Shown: positions 41,470 through 50,338 of the stretch, piece by piece | Layout of the letters: every line of letters starts with the position of its first letter | Numbering within the stretch: position 1 is the first letter of the stretch | Translations under genes and position numbers: made by a program | Notes under the pieces: generated by a model | What the model saw: only the letters and a program-made list of their open reading frames with translations | Databases searched by the model: none | What the model was told of the DNA's origin: nothing | From: Cupriavidus numazuensis | Lineage (GTDB): Bacteria > Pseudomonadota > Gammaproteobacteria > Burkholderiales > Burkholderiaceae | Assembly: GCF_905397435.1 (NCBI RefSeq) | Contig: NZ_CAJPVI010000026.1 | Location: forward strand, 1-64,000 | Length of the DNA stretch: 64,000 nt | Direction of reading: 5' to 3'

Positions 41470-41625
41470 CGCTTTTTGGTTACTTTTTGTCGCTCGGACA
41501 AAAAGTGACTCGCCGGCTACGCCGGCGAAACGGCGGCGCCAGCCAAGAGCGACACCCCGATCCCGACCACAAAACCCCCGCCGGCTCCGCCGGCGAAACA
41601 GCGGCGCCAGCCAAGAACGACACCC
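41470..41625 (+). repeat. Dispersed double-hairpin element, copy C
   Basis: It contains GTTACTTTTTGTC-GCTCG-GACAAAAAGTGAC (41479-41509), then CGCCGGC-TAC-GCCGGCG (41511-41527) and a second palindrome CGCCGGC-TCC-GCCGGCG (41579-41595). Each palindrome is followed by AAAC(A/G)GCGGCGCCAGCCAAGA. It lies beyond the 3' end of the minus-strand lipoprotein gene at 41660. Confidence 0.75.
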
Positions 41626-41659
41626 CAACCCCAACCACCCCACATTTCACCAACCCCAA

Positions 41660-42169
41660 TCACTTCCGCCTCCGATCCCCCCCAACCGAATCCACAATAA
41701 TCATCGTACGATCCAACACCCCCTGATCATCAAAATAAACGCTGAAGTGCGCCGGCTGATAGCCACTCGCATAGAGCCGGTACGACCATGCCTCGCGCTT
41801 CATCAGGGAGTAATACTGCACTGGCTCTCGCGGCATGCCGAAGCGCTCGGCCACATCGCGCTTGGTCCACACTCCGGGCCTGGCTTCGTAGATCTCTTTC
41901 TCGGTCAGCATCTGGCGGAAGTTGACGAGCCTCCCGTTCCCGTCAAAATCGGCCGCGTAGACCTCGAACCCCAACGGCTGGTGCGAGTAGATCCAGCGCG
42001 TGGTGCCGTCGGCGAGCTTGTAGATCTCCGTGGGTTCGCCAAACGTTTCGCGCACGGCGCTTTCGGGGCTACCGTTCATCTTCTGCGCCGTCTGGACGGG
42101 TTGCAGCGACGCACAGGCAGACAGCGCGACCGCCGTGCCAGCCACCCAAGTGGCCAAGCGATGTGACAT
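41660..42169 (-). CDS. BamE/SmpA-like lipoprotein
   Basis: This envelope lipoprotein of 169 residues has lipobox LSAC (Cys at about residue 19) after a short hydrophobic segment. The mature part contains two short alpha/beta repeats (AVRETFGEPTEIYKLADGTTRWIY and DVAERFGMPREPVQYYSLMKREAWSY), the pattern of the SmpA/OmlA-BamE fold. It may assist outer-membrane protein assembly or envelope integrity, but it is not the main BamE by context. The ATG at 42169 sits 7 bp after GGGAG; the ATG two codons before is too close to that site. Confidence 0.8.
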   Translation of the reverse strand: MSHRLATWVAGTAVALSACASLQPVQTAQKMNGSPESAVRETFGEPTEIYKLADGTTRWIYSHQPLGFEVYAADFDGNGRLVNFRQMLTEKEIYEARPGVWTKRDVAERFGMPREPVQYYSLMKREAWSYRLYASGYQPAHFSVYFDDQGVLDRTMIIVDSVGGDRRRK

Positions 42170-42237
42170 GACCATTCTCCCTTGCCGAAAGATGTGATTC
42201 GTTTCGGCTGATAGTCGACCCAGGCATCATCCAACCA

Positions 42238-42456
42238 CTACATTCCCGACCCTGCCCCTGCCGCGCCGGATCCGCCTGAACTACCCCCTCCTCCCACCAC
42301 GGGCGTTGGCTGGAAACCGGGAGCGCTTGCCGACGAGGCACCGCCCGCCATGCCCGCCGCCGGACCGGACGCGCTGGACGAATCGTCGCCGTCTCCGCCG
42401 CAGGCAACGAACGTGAAGGCTGCAAGCAACAACGCCACGAGAAATCGAATCGACAT
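42238..42456 (-). CDS. Small Gly/Ser-rich lipoprotein
   Basis: This 72-residue predicted lipoprotein has a signal with a lipobox ending ...FTFVAC, then a Gly-Asp-Ser and Gly-Ala-Ser rich mature chain of about 50 residues with no fold visible. GGGGAGA precedes the ATG at 42456. It lies between YceI and the BamE-like gene on the same strand with gaps of about 54 and 68 bp, so the three may form one unit. Function is unknown. Confidence 0.65.
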   Translation of the reverse strand: MSIRFLVALLLAAFTFVACGGDGDDSSSASGPAAGMAGGASSASAPGFQPTPVVGGGGSSGGSGAAGAGSGM

Positions 42457-42510
42457 GATGGTCTCCCCGTGTCGCATCGGTGAAATAGGGCTCTCGACTT
42501 GCCAGCGGCT

Positions 42511-43146
42511 TCAAGGTCCATGCACGAACTCCACCTGGATATTCATGTGTACGGCATCGCCAATCATTGGAAACCAGGCCGACAGGCCGAACTCGCGGCG
42601 GCTGACGTCTCCGGCCGCCGAGAATGCCAGCGTGCCGTCAGGCCATGGATTGCCGTCGACGCTGTCGTACGTCACGAGCAGCCGCACCGGCCGCGTGACA
42701 CCGCGGATCGTCAGGTCGCCGAACAGCCACGCACGGCCTTCCTCGGCCCGGACCAGGCGGGTACTGACAAAGTGAATCTCCGGATAGCGCGCGACATCGA
42801 GCATGCCGTGGCCGCGGAGGATCGGAGACAGGAAGCGGGGGCGCGCTTCGACGCTTGTGGCATCGATCGTCACCGTTACGCGGCCGGAATCCCGGTCGCC
42901 GTGCACCTGTTCAAGCTGCGCATGCATGCGCAGAAAGCGCATCCGGATTTGTGAGCGCAAGTCCGCGTCAACGGTGAATGTGACACGTGAGTGCTGCGGG
43001 TCCAGCACGTATTGGTCGGGCTGGTCCTCGGCATCGGCCAGTTGCGCCTGGCTGATGGAGCCTGCCATCGAGGCGAACGTGGCGATCAGCAGCCCGGCAA
43101 TCGCGTGCCGGCGAGGGGCTTCGAGGCTGAGTGGCGAATCGCGCAC
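42511..43146 (-). CDS. YceI-family periplasmic protein
   Basis: This is a secreted lipocalin-like protein of 211 residues. A signal peptide (about 14-35, ending SQAQ) precedes the YceI domain, whose typical opening is YVLDPQHSRVTFTVD. Later conserved strands are HGMLDVARYPEIHFVST and GDLTIRGVTRPVRLLVTYD. YceI proteins bind isoprenoid-type lipids such as polyprenyl chains, sometimes quinones. The start is a GTG preceded by AAGGA. It is the promoter-proximal gene of a possible three-gene unit with two lipoproteins. Confidence 0.88.
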   Translation of the reverse strand: MRDSPLSLEAPRRHAIAGLLIATFASMAGSISQAQLADAEDQPDQYVLDPQHSRVTFTVDADLRSQIRMRFLRMHAQLEQVHGDRDSGRVTVTIDATSVEARPRFLSPILRGHGMLDVARYPEIHFVSTRLVRAEEGRAWLFGDLTIRGVTRPVRLLVTYDSVDGNPWPDGTLAFSAAGDVSRREFGLSAWFPMIGDAVHMNIQVEFVHGP

Positions 43147-43307
43147 GACGCGTCCTTGGCAAACGAATCCGGAAACTCGGGTTCGTCTGACTAAACACGT
43201 GGCGATCGGGGTTTATTCCATCGCGGGGCTATCGCAAACGGCGAAAGGTGAGGCGATGGCTGTGCACGTCCGCATCGATACCGTCCTTCTGCAGAGGATG
43301 GCCACCA

Positions 43308-43339
43308 CAAGAAGAAATACCCCGCTCGCGGCGGGGTAT
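43308..43339 (-). terminator. Rho-independent terminator of kdgD
   Basis: The stem ATACCCCGC/GCGGGGTAT (43317-43339, 5-base loop) is followed on the minus strand by TTTCTTCTTG. It lies about 30 bp after the kdgD stop. Confidence 0.8.
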
Positions 43340-43368
43340 CCAACTGTGTCCGGTGTCCCGGAGCGACC

Positions 43369-44283
43369 TTACTGCGGTCCGAGCTTGCGGATCAGCGCAT
43401 CCAGCTTTTCCATCTCCTCGGCCGTCAGGTCCGTCAGCGGCGCACGCACGGGACCGGCGTCGTAGCCGACCAGTCGGGCGCCAGCCTTGACGATGCTCAC
43501 CGCATAGCCCTGGCGGCGATTGCGGATGTCCAGGTAGGGCAGGAAGAAGTCGTCGATCAGGCGGCCAATGGTCGCGTGGTCGTCGGCGGCGACGGCGCGG
43601 TAGAACTCCATCGCGGTGCGAGGAACGAAGTTGAACACAGCCGACGAATACACCGGCACGCCCAGCGCCTTGTAGGCCGCGGCATAGACCTCGGCGGTCG
43701 GCAGGCCGCCCAGGTAGGCCAGGCGGTCACCGAGCTTGCGGCGCACGCGCACCATCGCTTCGATCTCGCCGACGCCGTCCTTGAAGCCGATCAGGTTCGG
43801 GCAACGGTCGACCACGCGCTCCAGCAGGTCGGCGCCGATGCGCGAGTTAGCGCGGTTGTAGACGATCACGCCGATGTTCACCGACTTGCAGACTTCCTCG
43901 ATGTGATTGGCAATGCCTTCTTCACATGCTTCGGTCAGGTAGTGCGGCATCAGCAGGATGCCTTTGGCGCCAAGGCGCTGCGCTTCCTGAGCGTAGGCGA
44001 TGGCAACGCGGGTCGGGCCGCCTGCGCCAGCCAGGATGGGCACCTTGCCCGCGCAGGTTTCTACCGCGGTGCGGATCACGTTCGAGTAGTCATCCGGCGT
44101 CAGCGAGAAGAACTCGCCGGTGCCGCCAGCGGCGAACAGCGCCGATGCGCCGTAGGGCGCCAGCCATTCGAGGCGCTTGACGTACGTTTCCGGACGGAAG
44201 TTGCCTTGTTCGTCGAAGTCGGTGACTGGGAAGGACAGCAGGCCTTCCGAAATGATCTGCTTCAGTTCTTGCGGTGTCGTCAT
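43369..44283 (-). CDS. kdgD: 5-dehydro-4-deoxyglucarate dehydratase
   Basis: KdgD dehydrates and decarboxylates 5-dehydro-4-deoxy-D-glucarate to 2,5-dioxopentanoate, the second step of oxidative galactarate/glucarate breakdown. The 304 residues form a class I aldolase barrel of the DapA family. The Schiff-base lysine is Lys168 in [10 protein letters not shown], the catalytic tyrosine Tyr142 in [10 protein letters not shown], and [10 protein letters not shown] binds the carboxylate. The ATG at 44283 was preferred over one three codons upstream because of spacing from GAGAG/AGGA. It is divergent from gudP and garD; the next enzyme, a semialdehyde dehydrogenase, is not in the window. Confidence 0.94.
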   Translation of the reverse strand: MTTPQELKQIISEGLLSFPVTDFDEQGNFRPETYVKRLEWLAPYGASALFAAGGTGEFFSLTPDDYSNVIRTAVETCAGKVPILAGAGGPTRVAIAYAQEAQRLGAKGILLMPHYLTEACEEGIANHIEEVCKSVNIGVIVYNRANSRIGADLLERVVDRCPNLIGFKDGVGEIEAMVRVRRKLGDRLAYLGGLPTAEVYAAAYKALGVPVYSSAVFNFVPRTAMEFYRAVAADDHATIGRLIDDFFLPYLDIRNRRQGYAVSIVKAGARLVGYDAGPVRAPLTDLTAEEMEKLDALIRKLGPQ

Positions 44284-44651
44284 GTCTCTCATCCTGGGCC
44301 AGAGGTGGCAGTGGGTGATGGATTGGGGCAGGGCGGCGTTCCGCGTTCCTGCAGTGCGTTATCAATGTACGTCATCGTACAACTAGGCGAGACAATAGAC
44401 AAGCACGAAAATGGCGGATTGCGGGAAAACCCCGGTGTCGTACCTTCGGTCAGCGTCGTCGGCTGGAGGTTCCCGACCGCCTGGACACCATGTACTGCAA
44501 GGAAAACGAAAGAAAATTCCAGGGTGAATCCGAGGAAATCTAGGGTAAACGCGCACTACGATGCCCGGGGCAGGTCCCTATAATCTCAGTCATACGACGA
44601 CATATCTCAATCCGCCTTTTGCCATCGGCACCAAGGCCATGAGGAGACCCG
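44284..44651. promoter_or_regulatory. Divergent kdgD / gudP-garD control region with two operator-like palindromes
   Basis: The palindrome GTACG-TCAT-CGTAC lies at 44367-44380 on the kdgD side. A related sequence, TACGACGACATA (44593-44604), lies on the gudP side directly after a perfect TATAAT (44579-44584). On opposite strands the two share TACGA-N-GAC-N-TA. This looks like paired sites of one repressor, possibly a GntR-type sugar-acid regulator, whose gene is not in the window. No -35 consensus is visible. Confidence 0.55.
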
Positions 44652-46031
44652 ATGAACGCAAGCCCCACTTCCGCCGCCACGACGACCGCGGCCGGCAGCG
44701 CCGCCACGGCGCGCCGCACCAACATCCGTTACTGGATCCTGGCGATGATCTTCATCGTCACCACGGTCAACTATGCCGACCGCGCCACGCTGTCGATCAC
44801 GGGCCCCGCCATGCGCGAGGCCTTCGGCTTCAGCGCCGTGCAGATGGGCTATATCTTCTCGGCCTTCAGCTGGGCTTATGTCATGGCGCAGATTCCCGGC
44901 GGCTGGCTGCTTGACCGCTTTGGCGCGCGCCGCATCTATGCGGCCAGCATCTGCCTGTGGTCGGTGTTCACGCTGCTGCAGGGCTGGGTGGGGGTGTTCG
45001 CCTCCATGGGCGCGGTGATGACCGTGCTGTTCATGCTGCGTTTTGCCGTGGGCCTGGCCGAGTCGCCCGCATTCCCGGCCAATGCCAAGGTGGTCGCGAG
45101 CTGGTTCCCCACCTCGGAGCGGGGCACGGCGTCGGCCATCTTCAACGCGGCGCAGTACTTCGCGGCCGTGGTGTTCACGCCGCTGATGGCATGGGTCACG
45201 CATAGCTGGGGCTGGCACCACGTCTATCTCTGGATGGGCGTGATCGGCATGGCGCTGGCCCTGCTGTGGCTCAAGGTCATGCGCAGCCCCGCCGATCATC
45301 CCGCGGTCAATCGCGCGGAACTCGAACACATCGAGCAGGGCGGCGGCCTGATCCACATGAACGAAGGCGCGGCGCGCGGTGCCGGCAAGGCTGCGGCGCC
45401 GGCGGGCTGGTTCTATGCGCGCCAGCTCCTGAGCAACCGCATGCTGGCCGGCGTCTATCTGGGCCAGTACTGCATCAACGTGCTCACCTACTTCTTCCTG
45501 ACCTGGTTTCCGGTGTACCTGGTGCAGGCGCGCGGCATGTCCATCCTGAAGGCAGGATTCGTGGCCTCGCTGCCGGCGATCTGCGGCTTCCTTGGCGGCG
45601 TGCTGGGCGGCATGATCTCCGACGCGCTGCTGCGCCGCGGCCATACGCTGACCGTGGCGCGCAAGGTGCCCATCGTGGCCGGCATGCTGCTGTCGGTCAG
45701 CATGATCGCCTGCAACTATGTCGATGCCGAATGGCTCGTCGTCGGCTTCATGGCGCTGGCCTTCTTCGGCAAGGGCATCGGCGCGCTGGGCTGGGCCGTG
45801 GTGGCGGATACCGCGCCCAAGGAAGTGATCGGCCTGGCAGGCAGTATCTTCAATACGTTCGGCAATATCGCCGGCATCGTTACGCCGATCGCGATCGGCT
45901 ATATCCTGAGCGTCACCGGGTCCTTCAACGGCGCACTGGTGTTCGTCGGAGTCCATGCACTGGTCACGGTGCTGAGCTACCTGGTGATCGTCAAGGACAT
46001 TCGCCGCGTGGAACTCAGGCACCCGCAATAA
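44652..46031 (+). CDS. gudP: MFS galactarate/glucarate transporter (GudP type)
   Basis: This proton symporter of the anion:cation symporter subfamily imports aldarates. It has 459 residues and about twelve hydrophobic segments. Family motifs are [15 protein letters not shown] after the first helix, [20 protein letters not shown] (motif A region), and [29 protein letters not shown]. It is followed 16 bp later by garD and is divergent from kdgD, which supports the substrate. AGGAGA precedes the ATG. Confidence 0.92.
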   Translation: MNASPTSAATTTAAGSAATARRTNIRYWILAMIFIVTTVNYADRATLSITGPAMREAFGFSAVQMGYIFSAFSWAYVMAQIPGGWLLDRFGARRIYAASICLWSVFTLLQGWVGVFASMGAVMTVLFMLRFAVGLAESPAFPANAKVVASWFPTSERGTASAIFNAAQYFAAVVFTPLMAWVTHSWGWHHVYLWMGVIGMALALLWLKVMRSPADHPAVNRAELEHIEQGGGLIHMNEGAARGAGKAAAPAGWFYARQLLSNRMLAGVYLGQYCINVLTYFFLTWFPVYLVQARGMSILKAGFVASLPAICGFLGGVLGGMISDALLRRGHTLTVARKVPIVAGMLLSVSMIACNYVDAEWLVVGFMALAFFGKGIGALGWAVVADTAPKEVIGLAGSIFNTFGNIAGIVTPIAIGYILSVTGSFNGALVFVGVHALVTVLSYLVIVKDIRRVELRHPQ

Positions 46032-46047
46032 CCGCAGGAAGCACAGC

Positions 46048-47622
46048 ATGTCAGAACATGATTCGCAGGCAGTCAAGGCGCCGCTCTATATCCGCATCCA
46101 TCCCGAGGACAACGTGGCCATCGTCGCGAACGACGGCGGCCTGCCCGCGGGGGCGGCGTTCCCATGCGGGCTGGTCCTGCAAGAGGCCGTGCCGCAGGGG
46201 CACAAGGTCGCGCTGTCGGACCTGAAGCAGGGCGATGCGGTGGTGCGCTACAACGTGGTGATCGGCTACGCGCTGAAAGACCTGCCGCGCGGCAGTTGGG
46301 TCAACGAGCGCGTCATTGAAATGCCCGTGGCGCCGGGCCTGACCGACTTGCCGATCGGCACGCGCGTGCCCGCACCGCTGCCGCCGCTGGAAGGCTATAC
46401 CTTCGAAGGCTTCCGCAATCCGGACGGCTCCGTCGGTACGCGCAACATCCTGGCCATCACCACCACCGTGCAATGCGTGTCGGGCGTGGTCGAGCATGCC
46501 GTGCGGCGCATCCGCGAAGAACTGCTGCCGCGTTACCCCAATGTCGACGACGTGGTCGGGCTCGAGCACACCTACGGCTGCGGCGTGGCCATCGATGCGC
46601 CCGATGCGGTGATCCCGATCCGCACGCTGCGCAATATCGCGCTCAACCCGAATTTCGGCGGCACCGCAATGATGGTGAGCCTCGGCTGCGAAAAGCTGCA
46701 GCCGGACCGCCTGATGCCGGCGGGCACCATTCCGATCCAGACCGGCGCGGGCGAGGTGCAGGTGGGCGTGGTCTGCCTGCAGGACGAGCAGCATGTCGGC
46801 TTTGCATCGATGATCGCATCGATCATGAACATGGCTGAAACGCATCTGGAGCGCCTGAACGCGCGCCGGCGCGAAACCTGCCCGGTGTCGGACCTGGTGG
46901 TCGGCGTGCAGTGCGGCGGCAGCGACGCGTTTTCTGGCGTGACGGCCAACCCCGCAGTGGGCTTTGCCACCGACCTGCTCGTGCGTGCCGGTGCCGCTGT
47001 CATGTTCTCCGAGGTGACCGAAGTGCGCGACGGCATCGACCAGCTCACCGCGCGCGCCGCCACCCCCGAGGTGGCCGACGCGATGATCCGCGAAATGGCC
47101 TGGTACGACCGCTACCTCGAACGCGGCCGTGTGGACCGCAGCGCCAACACCACGCCCGGCAACAAGAAGGGCGGCCTGTCGAACATCGTCGAAAAGGCGA
47201 TGGGTTCGATCATCAAGTCAGGCAGCGCGCCGATTACCGGCGTGCTGTCGCCGGGCGAGAAACTGAAGCAGAAAGGACTGATCTACGCGGCCACGCCCGC
47301 GAGCGATTTCATCTGCGGCACGCTGCAGCTTGCCGCCGGCATGAACCTGCACGTGTTCACGACCGGACGCGGCACGCCGTATGGCCTGGCCGAGGTACCC
47401 GTCATCAAGGTGGCCACGCGCAGCGACCTCGCGCGCCGCTGGCACGACCTGATGGACGTCAACGCGGGCCGCATCGCGACCGGCGAAGCGACCATCGAGG
47501 ACGTGGGCTGGGAACTGTTCCGCCTGATGATCGACGTGGCCAGCGGCCGCAAGAAGACGTGGGCGGAACACCACAGGCTGCATAACGCGCTGGCGTTGTT
47601 TAATCCGGCGCCGGTGACTTGA
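46048..47622 (+). CDS. garD: Galactarate dehydratase
   Basis: GarD dehydrates galactarate (mucate) to 5-dehydro-4-deoxy-D-glucarate, feeding KdgD. The 524 residues show the N-terminal SAF-type domain (about 10-95), then the UxaA/GarD catalytic region with [53 protein letters not shown] and the metal-binding [10 protein letters not shown] region. Length is normal for GarD. GCAGGAAG stands before the ATG. gudP-garD forms a two-gene operon. Confidence 0.94.
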   Translation: MSEHDSQAVKAPLYIRIHPEDNVAIVANDGGLPAGAAFPCGLVLQEAVPQGHKVALSDLKQGDAVVRYNVVIGYALKDLPRGSWVNERVIEMPVAPGLTDLPIGTRVPAPLPPLEGYTFEGFRNPDGSVGTRNILAITTTVQCVSGVVEHAVRRIREELLPRYPNVDDVVGLEHTYGCGVAIDAPDAVIPIRTLRNIALNPNFGGTAMMVSLGCEKLQPDRLMPAGTIPIQTGAGEVQVGVVCLQDEQHVGFASMIASIMNMAETHLERLNARRRETCPVSDLVVGVQCGGSDAFSGVTANPAVGFATDLLVRAGAAVMFSEVTEVRDGIDQLTARAATPEVADAMIREMAWYDRYLERGRVDRSANTTPGNKKGGLSNIVEKAMGSIIKSGSAPITGVLSPGEKLKQKGLIYAATPASDFICGTLQLAAGMNLHVFTTGRGTPYGLAEVPVIKVATRSDLARRWHDLMDVNAGRIATGEATIEDVGWELFRLMIDVASGRKKTWAEHHRLHNALALFNPAPVT

Positions 47623-47711
47623 GCCCAGTTCACGGTGGCAACAGTGCTGCTGCTGGTGCTGTCAGCTAAAGTAATTCGCTGGACAGTGCGGCTGTCGGCG
47701 TAGCCGGCGAC
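47623..47711. other. Convergent intergenic region with a decayed copy of the dispersed palindrome
   Basis: Between garD and the formylglycine-generating enzyme gene there is GTCGGCGTAGCCGGCGAC (47694-47711), which resembles the palindromic core of the dispersed element, in the same orientation relative to garD as the other copies have to their upstream genes. It may act as a shared 3' structure. Confidence 0.45.
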
Positions 47712-48659
47712 CTATCTTTGGATACAACGGAATCCCAAATGACAGGTAGCCGAGTCCACGGCCTGCGGATGTCGTGCGGCGGGACGATATCGCTGACAGT
47801 AGTTGGGGGCGCACAGGTATGAACCGCCCTTGATGACCTTGCGTGGAATATGGCTTGTGGGGTCGGTTCGATCGTAGCTTTCGTCGATGTGGGCGCCGCG
47901 CGGATTGCGCGGGATGCAGCATCGCTTTTCCGAAGCTTCGGCGGCGTGGCGGCGGGCGTACCAGTCCGCCGTCCATTCCCAGACGTTGCCGGCCATCTGG
48001 AACAGCCCATATCCATTGGGATCGAAGGCCATAGCGGGCGCGGTGCGCGCATAACCGTCCGCACACAGGTTCTGCCACGGGAATTCTCCCTGCCAGAGAT
48101 TGGCCATGTGTCGGCCGCCAGGCGTCAGTTCCTCTCCCCAGACGTACGCGGCACCGTCCAGGCCGCCCCGCGCGGCACACTCCCATTCGGCTTCGGTCGG
48201 CAGTTGCAGCCCGGCCCACCCGGCATAGGCTTGCGCGTCCTCGTATGCGATCTGGACGACGGGGTGGTCGTGCAGTCCGTCAATCGAACTGGATGGCCCG
48301 AGAGGCTGGCGCCAGTGCGCACCAGGCACGTATGACCACCAGTAGCCGATCTGCCTGATATCTACGCGGCCAGCGGGCTGGGCAAAGACCAGTGCGCCCG
48401 GCACCAGCAACTCAGGCATCGCGCCCGGGAATTGCGCGGGATCGAGCGGGCGTTCGGCGACGGTCACGTAGCCGGTCTGCGCGACAAAGCGGGCGAACTC
48501 GGCGTTAGTGACTGCCGTGCGCGACATCCAGAAGCCGTCGACGCGTACCGTGTGCGTGGGGCCCTCGTCAGCGTAGTGGTGGTCCGATCCCATGCGGAAG
48601 TCACCGCCGGGAATCCACACCATGCCGGCCGGGGCTGCAGCGTCGACCTGCGCGTTCAC
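47712..48659 (-). CDS. Formylglycine-generating enzyme (SUMF1/EgtB-type), partner of the adjacent sulfatase
   Basis: This enzyme oxidises the active-site cysteine of sulfatases to formylglycine with oxygen. It has 315 residues from a GTG that overlaps the sulfatase stop (GTGA). It begins near AGMVWIPGGDFRMGSDH, the normal start of the FGE-sulfatase domain. Internal landmarks are LPTEAEWECAARGG, GLFQMAGNVWEW and the copper/catalytic pair Cys283 and Cys288 in GGSYLCAPNYCQRYR, which match human SUMF1. No signal peptide is seen, so it acts in the cytoplasm before export. Presence of both cysteines separates it from inactive paralogues. Confidence 0.93.
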   Translation of the reverse strand: MNAQVDAAAPAGMVWIPGGDFRMGSDHHYADEGPTHTVRVDGFWMSRTAVTNAEFARFVAQTGYVTVAERPLDPAQFPGAMPELLVPGALVFAQPAGRVDIRQIGYWWSYVPGAHWRQPLGPSSSIDGLHDHPVVQIAYEDAQAYAGWAGLQLPTEAEWECAARGGLDGAAYVWGEELTPGGRHMANLWQGEFPWQNLCADGYARTAPAMAFDPNGYGLFQMAGNVWEWTADWYARRHAAEASEKRCCIPRNPRGAHIDESYDRTDPTSHIPRKVIKGGSYLCAPNYCQRYRPAARHPQAVDSATCHLGFRCIQR

Positions 48660-50101
48660 GGCTTGGCTGCGACCGGGGGCTGGTATGGGTCGGGCGTGCC
48701 CATCGGGATCAGCGGGTATGTCTTCGTGCTGGCCTCGAACGCGCCGATCATCTTGAGCATGGGGTTGAGCACCCAGCTCGGGCCGCGCTTGTGCTCGTCT
48801 TCGCGTGGATTGGTGTACAGGTCGAAGATATACGGGACCGGCAGCTTGGCCGGTGGCGACTCCATGTCGTCCTGCTTGTACAGATGCATCTTGTACTGAT
48901 GCCATTTGACGGCCTGCAGGCGGTTGTCCACCCAGATCAGGATGCCCTCTCGCGGCGATTTGTCGGTCTTGCCTTCCAGGAACGCGGACTGGTCCATGCC
49001 GTCGATCGGCCGGTCGTCAGGAACACGGGCACCGGTCATGTGCGCGATGGTCGGGAACACATCTGTGCCGTGGACCAGTTCATTGCTGACGCGGCCAGCC
49101 GGGATCTTGCCGGGCCAGCGGATCATGAACGGGACACGGATGCCGCCTTCGTACGCGCTGAAGTACTCGCCGCGCCAGGGGCCGGACCAGCCGTCCCACG
49201 GACGCAGGTGCTCGGCGCCGTTGTCGCTGGCGAAGATGACAATGGTGTTGGAGCGCAGGCCGAGGCGATCCACGGCGTCGAGCATCTGGCCGACGTTGGC
49301 ATCCATTTCGGCAAGCATGTCTGCCCAGTCGCCGTTACCGGTCTTGCCCGCCCATTTTGCGTTGGGCACCGAGGGGAAGTGCGGCTGCGTGAGGCTGGTG
49401 AAGGCAAAGAAGGGCTTGCCCGCGTGTGACTGGCGCTCCATGAAATCGACGGTGCGGCGCGTGAGTTCGGCGTCCATCTGGCGGCGCTGGTCCATGTCGT
49501 AGACCTTGAGTTCGCGGCTCTTCTCACCCTTGCGGCCTTCCATGATGTATTCGGGCCGCGTCACCTCCGGCGAATAGCCCGGCGACCCCGGCCACATTGC
49601 CTCGTACGTCGTGCGCGGAATGCCATACCACTCGTCGAAGCCCTGATCGTTCGGCAGCCTGCCGTCGTGGCTGCCCAGATGCCATTTGCCATAGAGCGCC
49701 GTGGCGTAGCCGGCCTCCGCCAGCGACTCGGCCATGGTGACTTCCCATTGCGTCATCCCTTCGGCAACGCCGCCCAGCGGCACGGCATAGGTACCCGAGC
49801 GGATCGCGTAGCGGCCGGTCAGCATGCCGGAGCGGCTCGGCGTGCACTGGGGCTCCATGTTCATATTGGTGAGCCGTGTGCCTTCGCCGGCGAGCTTGTC
49901 GATGCGGGGCGTCGGCGCGCCACGCAGGGGGCCACCGCCATAGACGCCCAGTTCGCCGTAGCCAAGGTTGTCCGCCAGGATCAGCAGGACATTGGGCCGC
50001 TGCGCTGGCTGCGCCGCAGCAGCGACCGCGCCCATGGCGAGTAGCGCCGCGACGGCGAGTCTGGTCAGCCGTCTGGCGGGAAGGGTTCGTGTGGCGGTCA
50101 T
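48656..50101 (-). CDS. Exported Cys-type arylsulfatase
   Basis: This enzyme hydrolyses sulfate esters in the periplasm. It has 481 residues. The N-terminal signal includes a twin arginine (ARRLTRLAVAALL), cleaved near AAAAQ. The sulfatase signature CTPSRSGMLTGR has Cys86 as the formylglycine precursor. Metal ligands include Asp44 of LADNLGYGE, with Asn45 where many arylsulfatases have a second Asp, and the SDNG near residue 290. The typical GYATALYGKWHLG is present. It is coupled to its maturase downstream. A Tat route would allow folding and modification in the cytoplasm before export; this is inference. The ATG has no clear ribosome site. Confidence 0.92.
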   Translation of the reverse strand: MTATRTLPARRLTRLAVAALLAMGAVAAAAQPAQRPNVLLILADNLGYGELGVYGGGPLRGAPTPRIDKLAGEGTRLTNMNMEPQCTPSRSGMLTGRYAIRSGTYAVPLGGVAEGMTQWEVTMAESLAEAGYATALYGKWHLGSHDGRLPNDQGFDEWYGIPRTTYEAMWPGSPGYSPEVTRPEYIMEGRKGEKSRELKVYDMDQRRQMDAELTRRTVDFMERQSHAGKPFFAFTSLTQPHFPSVPNAKWAGKTGNGDWADMLAEMDANVGQMLDAVDRLGLRSNTIVIFASDNGAEHLRPWDGWSGPWRGEYFSAYEGGIRVPFMIRWPGKIPAGRVSNELVHGTDVFPTIAHMTGARVPDDRPIDGMDQSAFLEGKTDKSPREGILIWVDNRLQAVKWHQYKMHLYKQDDMESPPAKLPVPYIFDLYTNPREDEHKRGPSWVLNPMLKMIGAFEASTKTYPLIPMGTPDPYQPPVAAKP

Positions 50102-50159
50102 GGCGGCTGGGATATCTGTGTCTTGCGCGTTAGCTTAGTGCTCCGGTCGCTCGCCCACT

Positions 50160-50177
50160 ATCCTGAATTGGCAGGAT
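50160..50177. promoter_or_regulatory. Inverted repeat upstream of the sulfatase gene and AraC-type gene
   Basis: ATCCTG-AATTGG-CAGGAT lies in the 237-bp divergent region 50102-50338. It could be an operator for the AraC-type regulator or another factor. I see no clear promoter boxes in the region. Confidence 0.35.
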
Positions 50178-50338
50178 GTTCCGATTGCCTTGTTACATCA
50201 TGTCCGAAGAAAAAGACATCCAGGACTGCTCAGCGTTAGACCCTATATGTCAGGGCCGCATCGAGCCGCGACAATGCGCGCCCCGGGGCGTCCTGCGATG
50301 GCGCAGCTTTGACCCCTGGCCCCAGGCGTGCAAATCAC

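Larger units (their letters stand above)
40805..41659. other. Gene-free region made largely of dispersed element copies
   Basis: The 855 bp hold element copies B and C plus about 540 bp (40925-41465) with no convincing gene. Short frames on both strands lack ribosome sites and read as low-complexity translations. The base composition there is slightly lower in GC than the surrounding genes. Confidence 0.6.

Noticed and set aside
44607-46076. A 489-codon antisense frame over gudP
   Set aside because: The translation is His/Arg/Asp-rich low complexity typical of reversed transporter genes, and the plus strand is clearly an MFS carrier.
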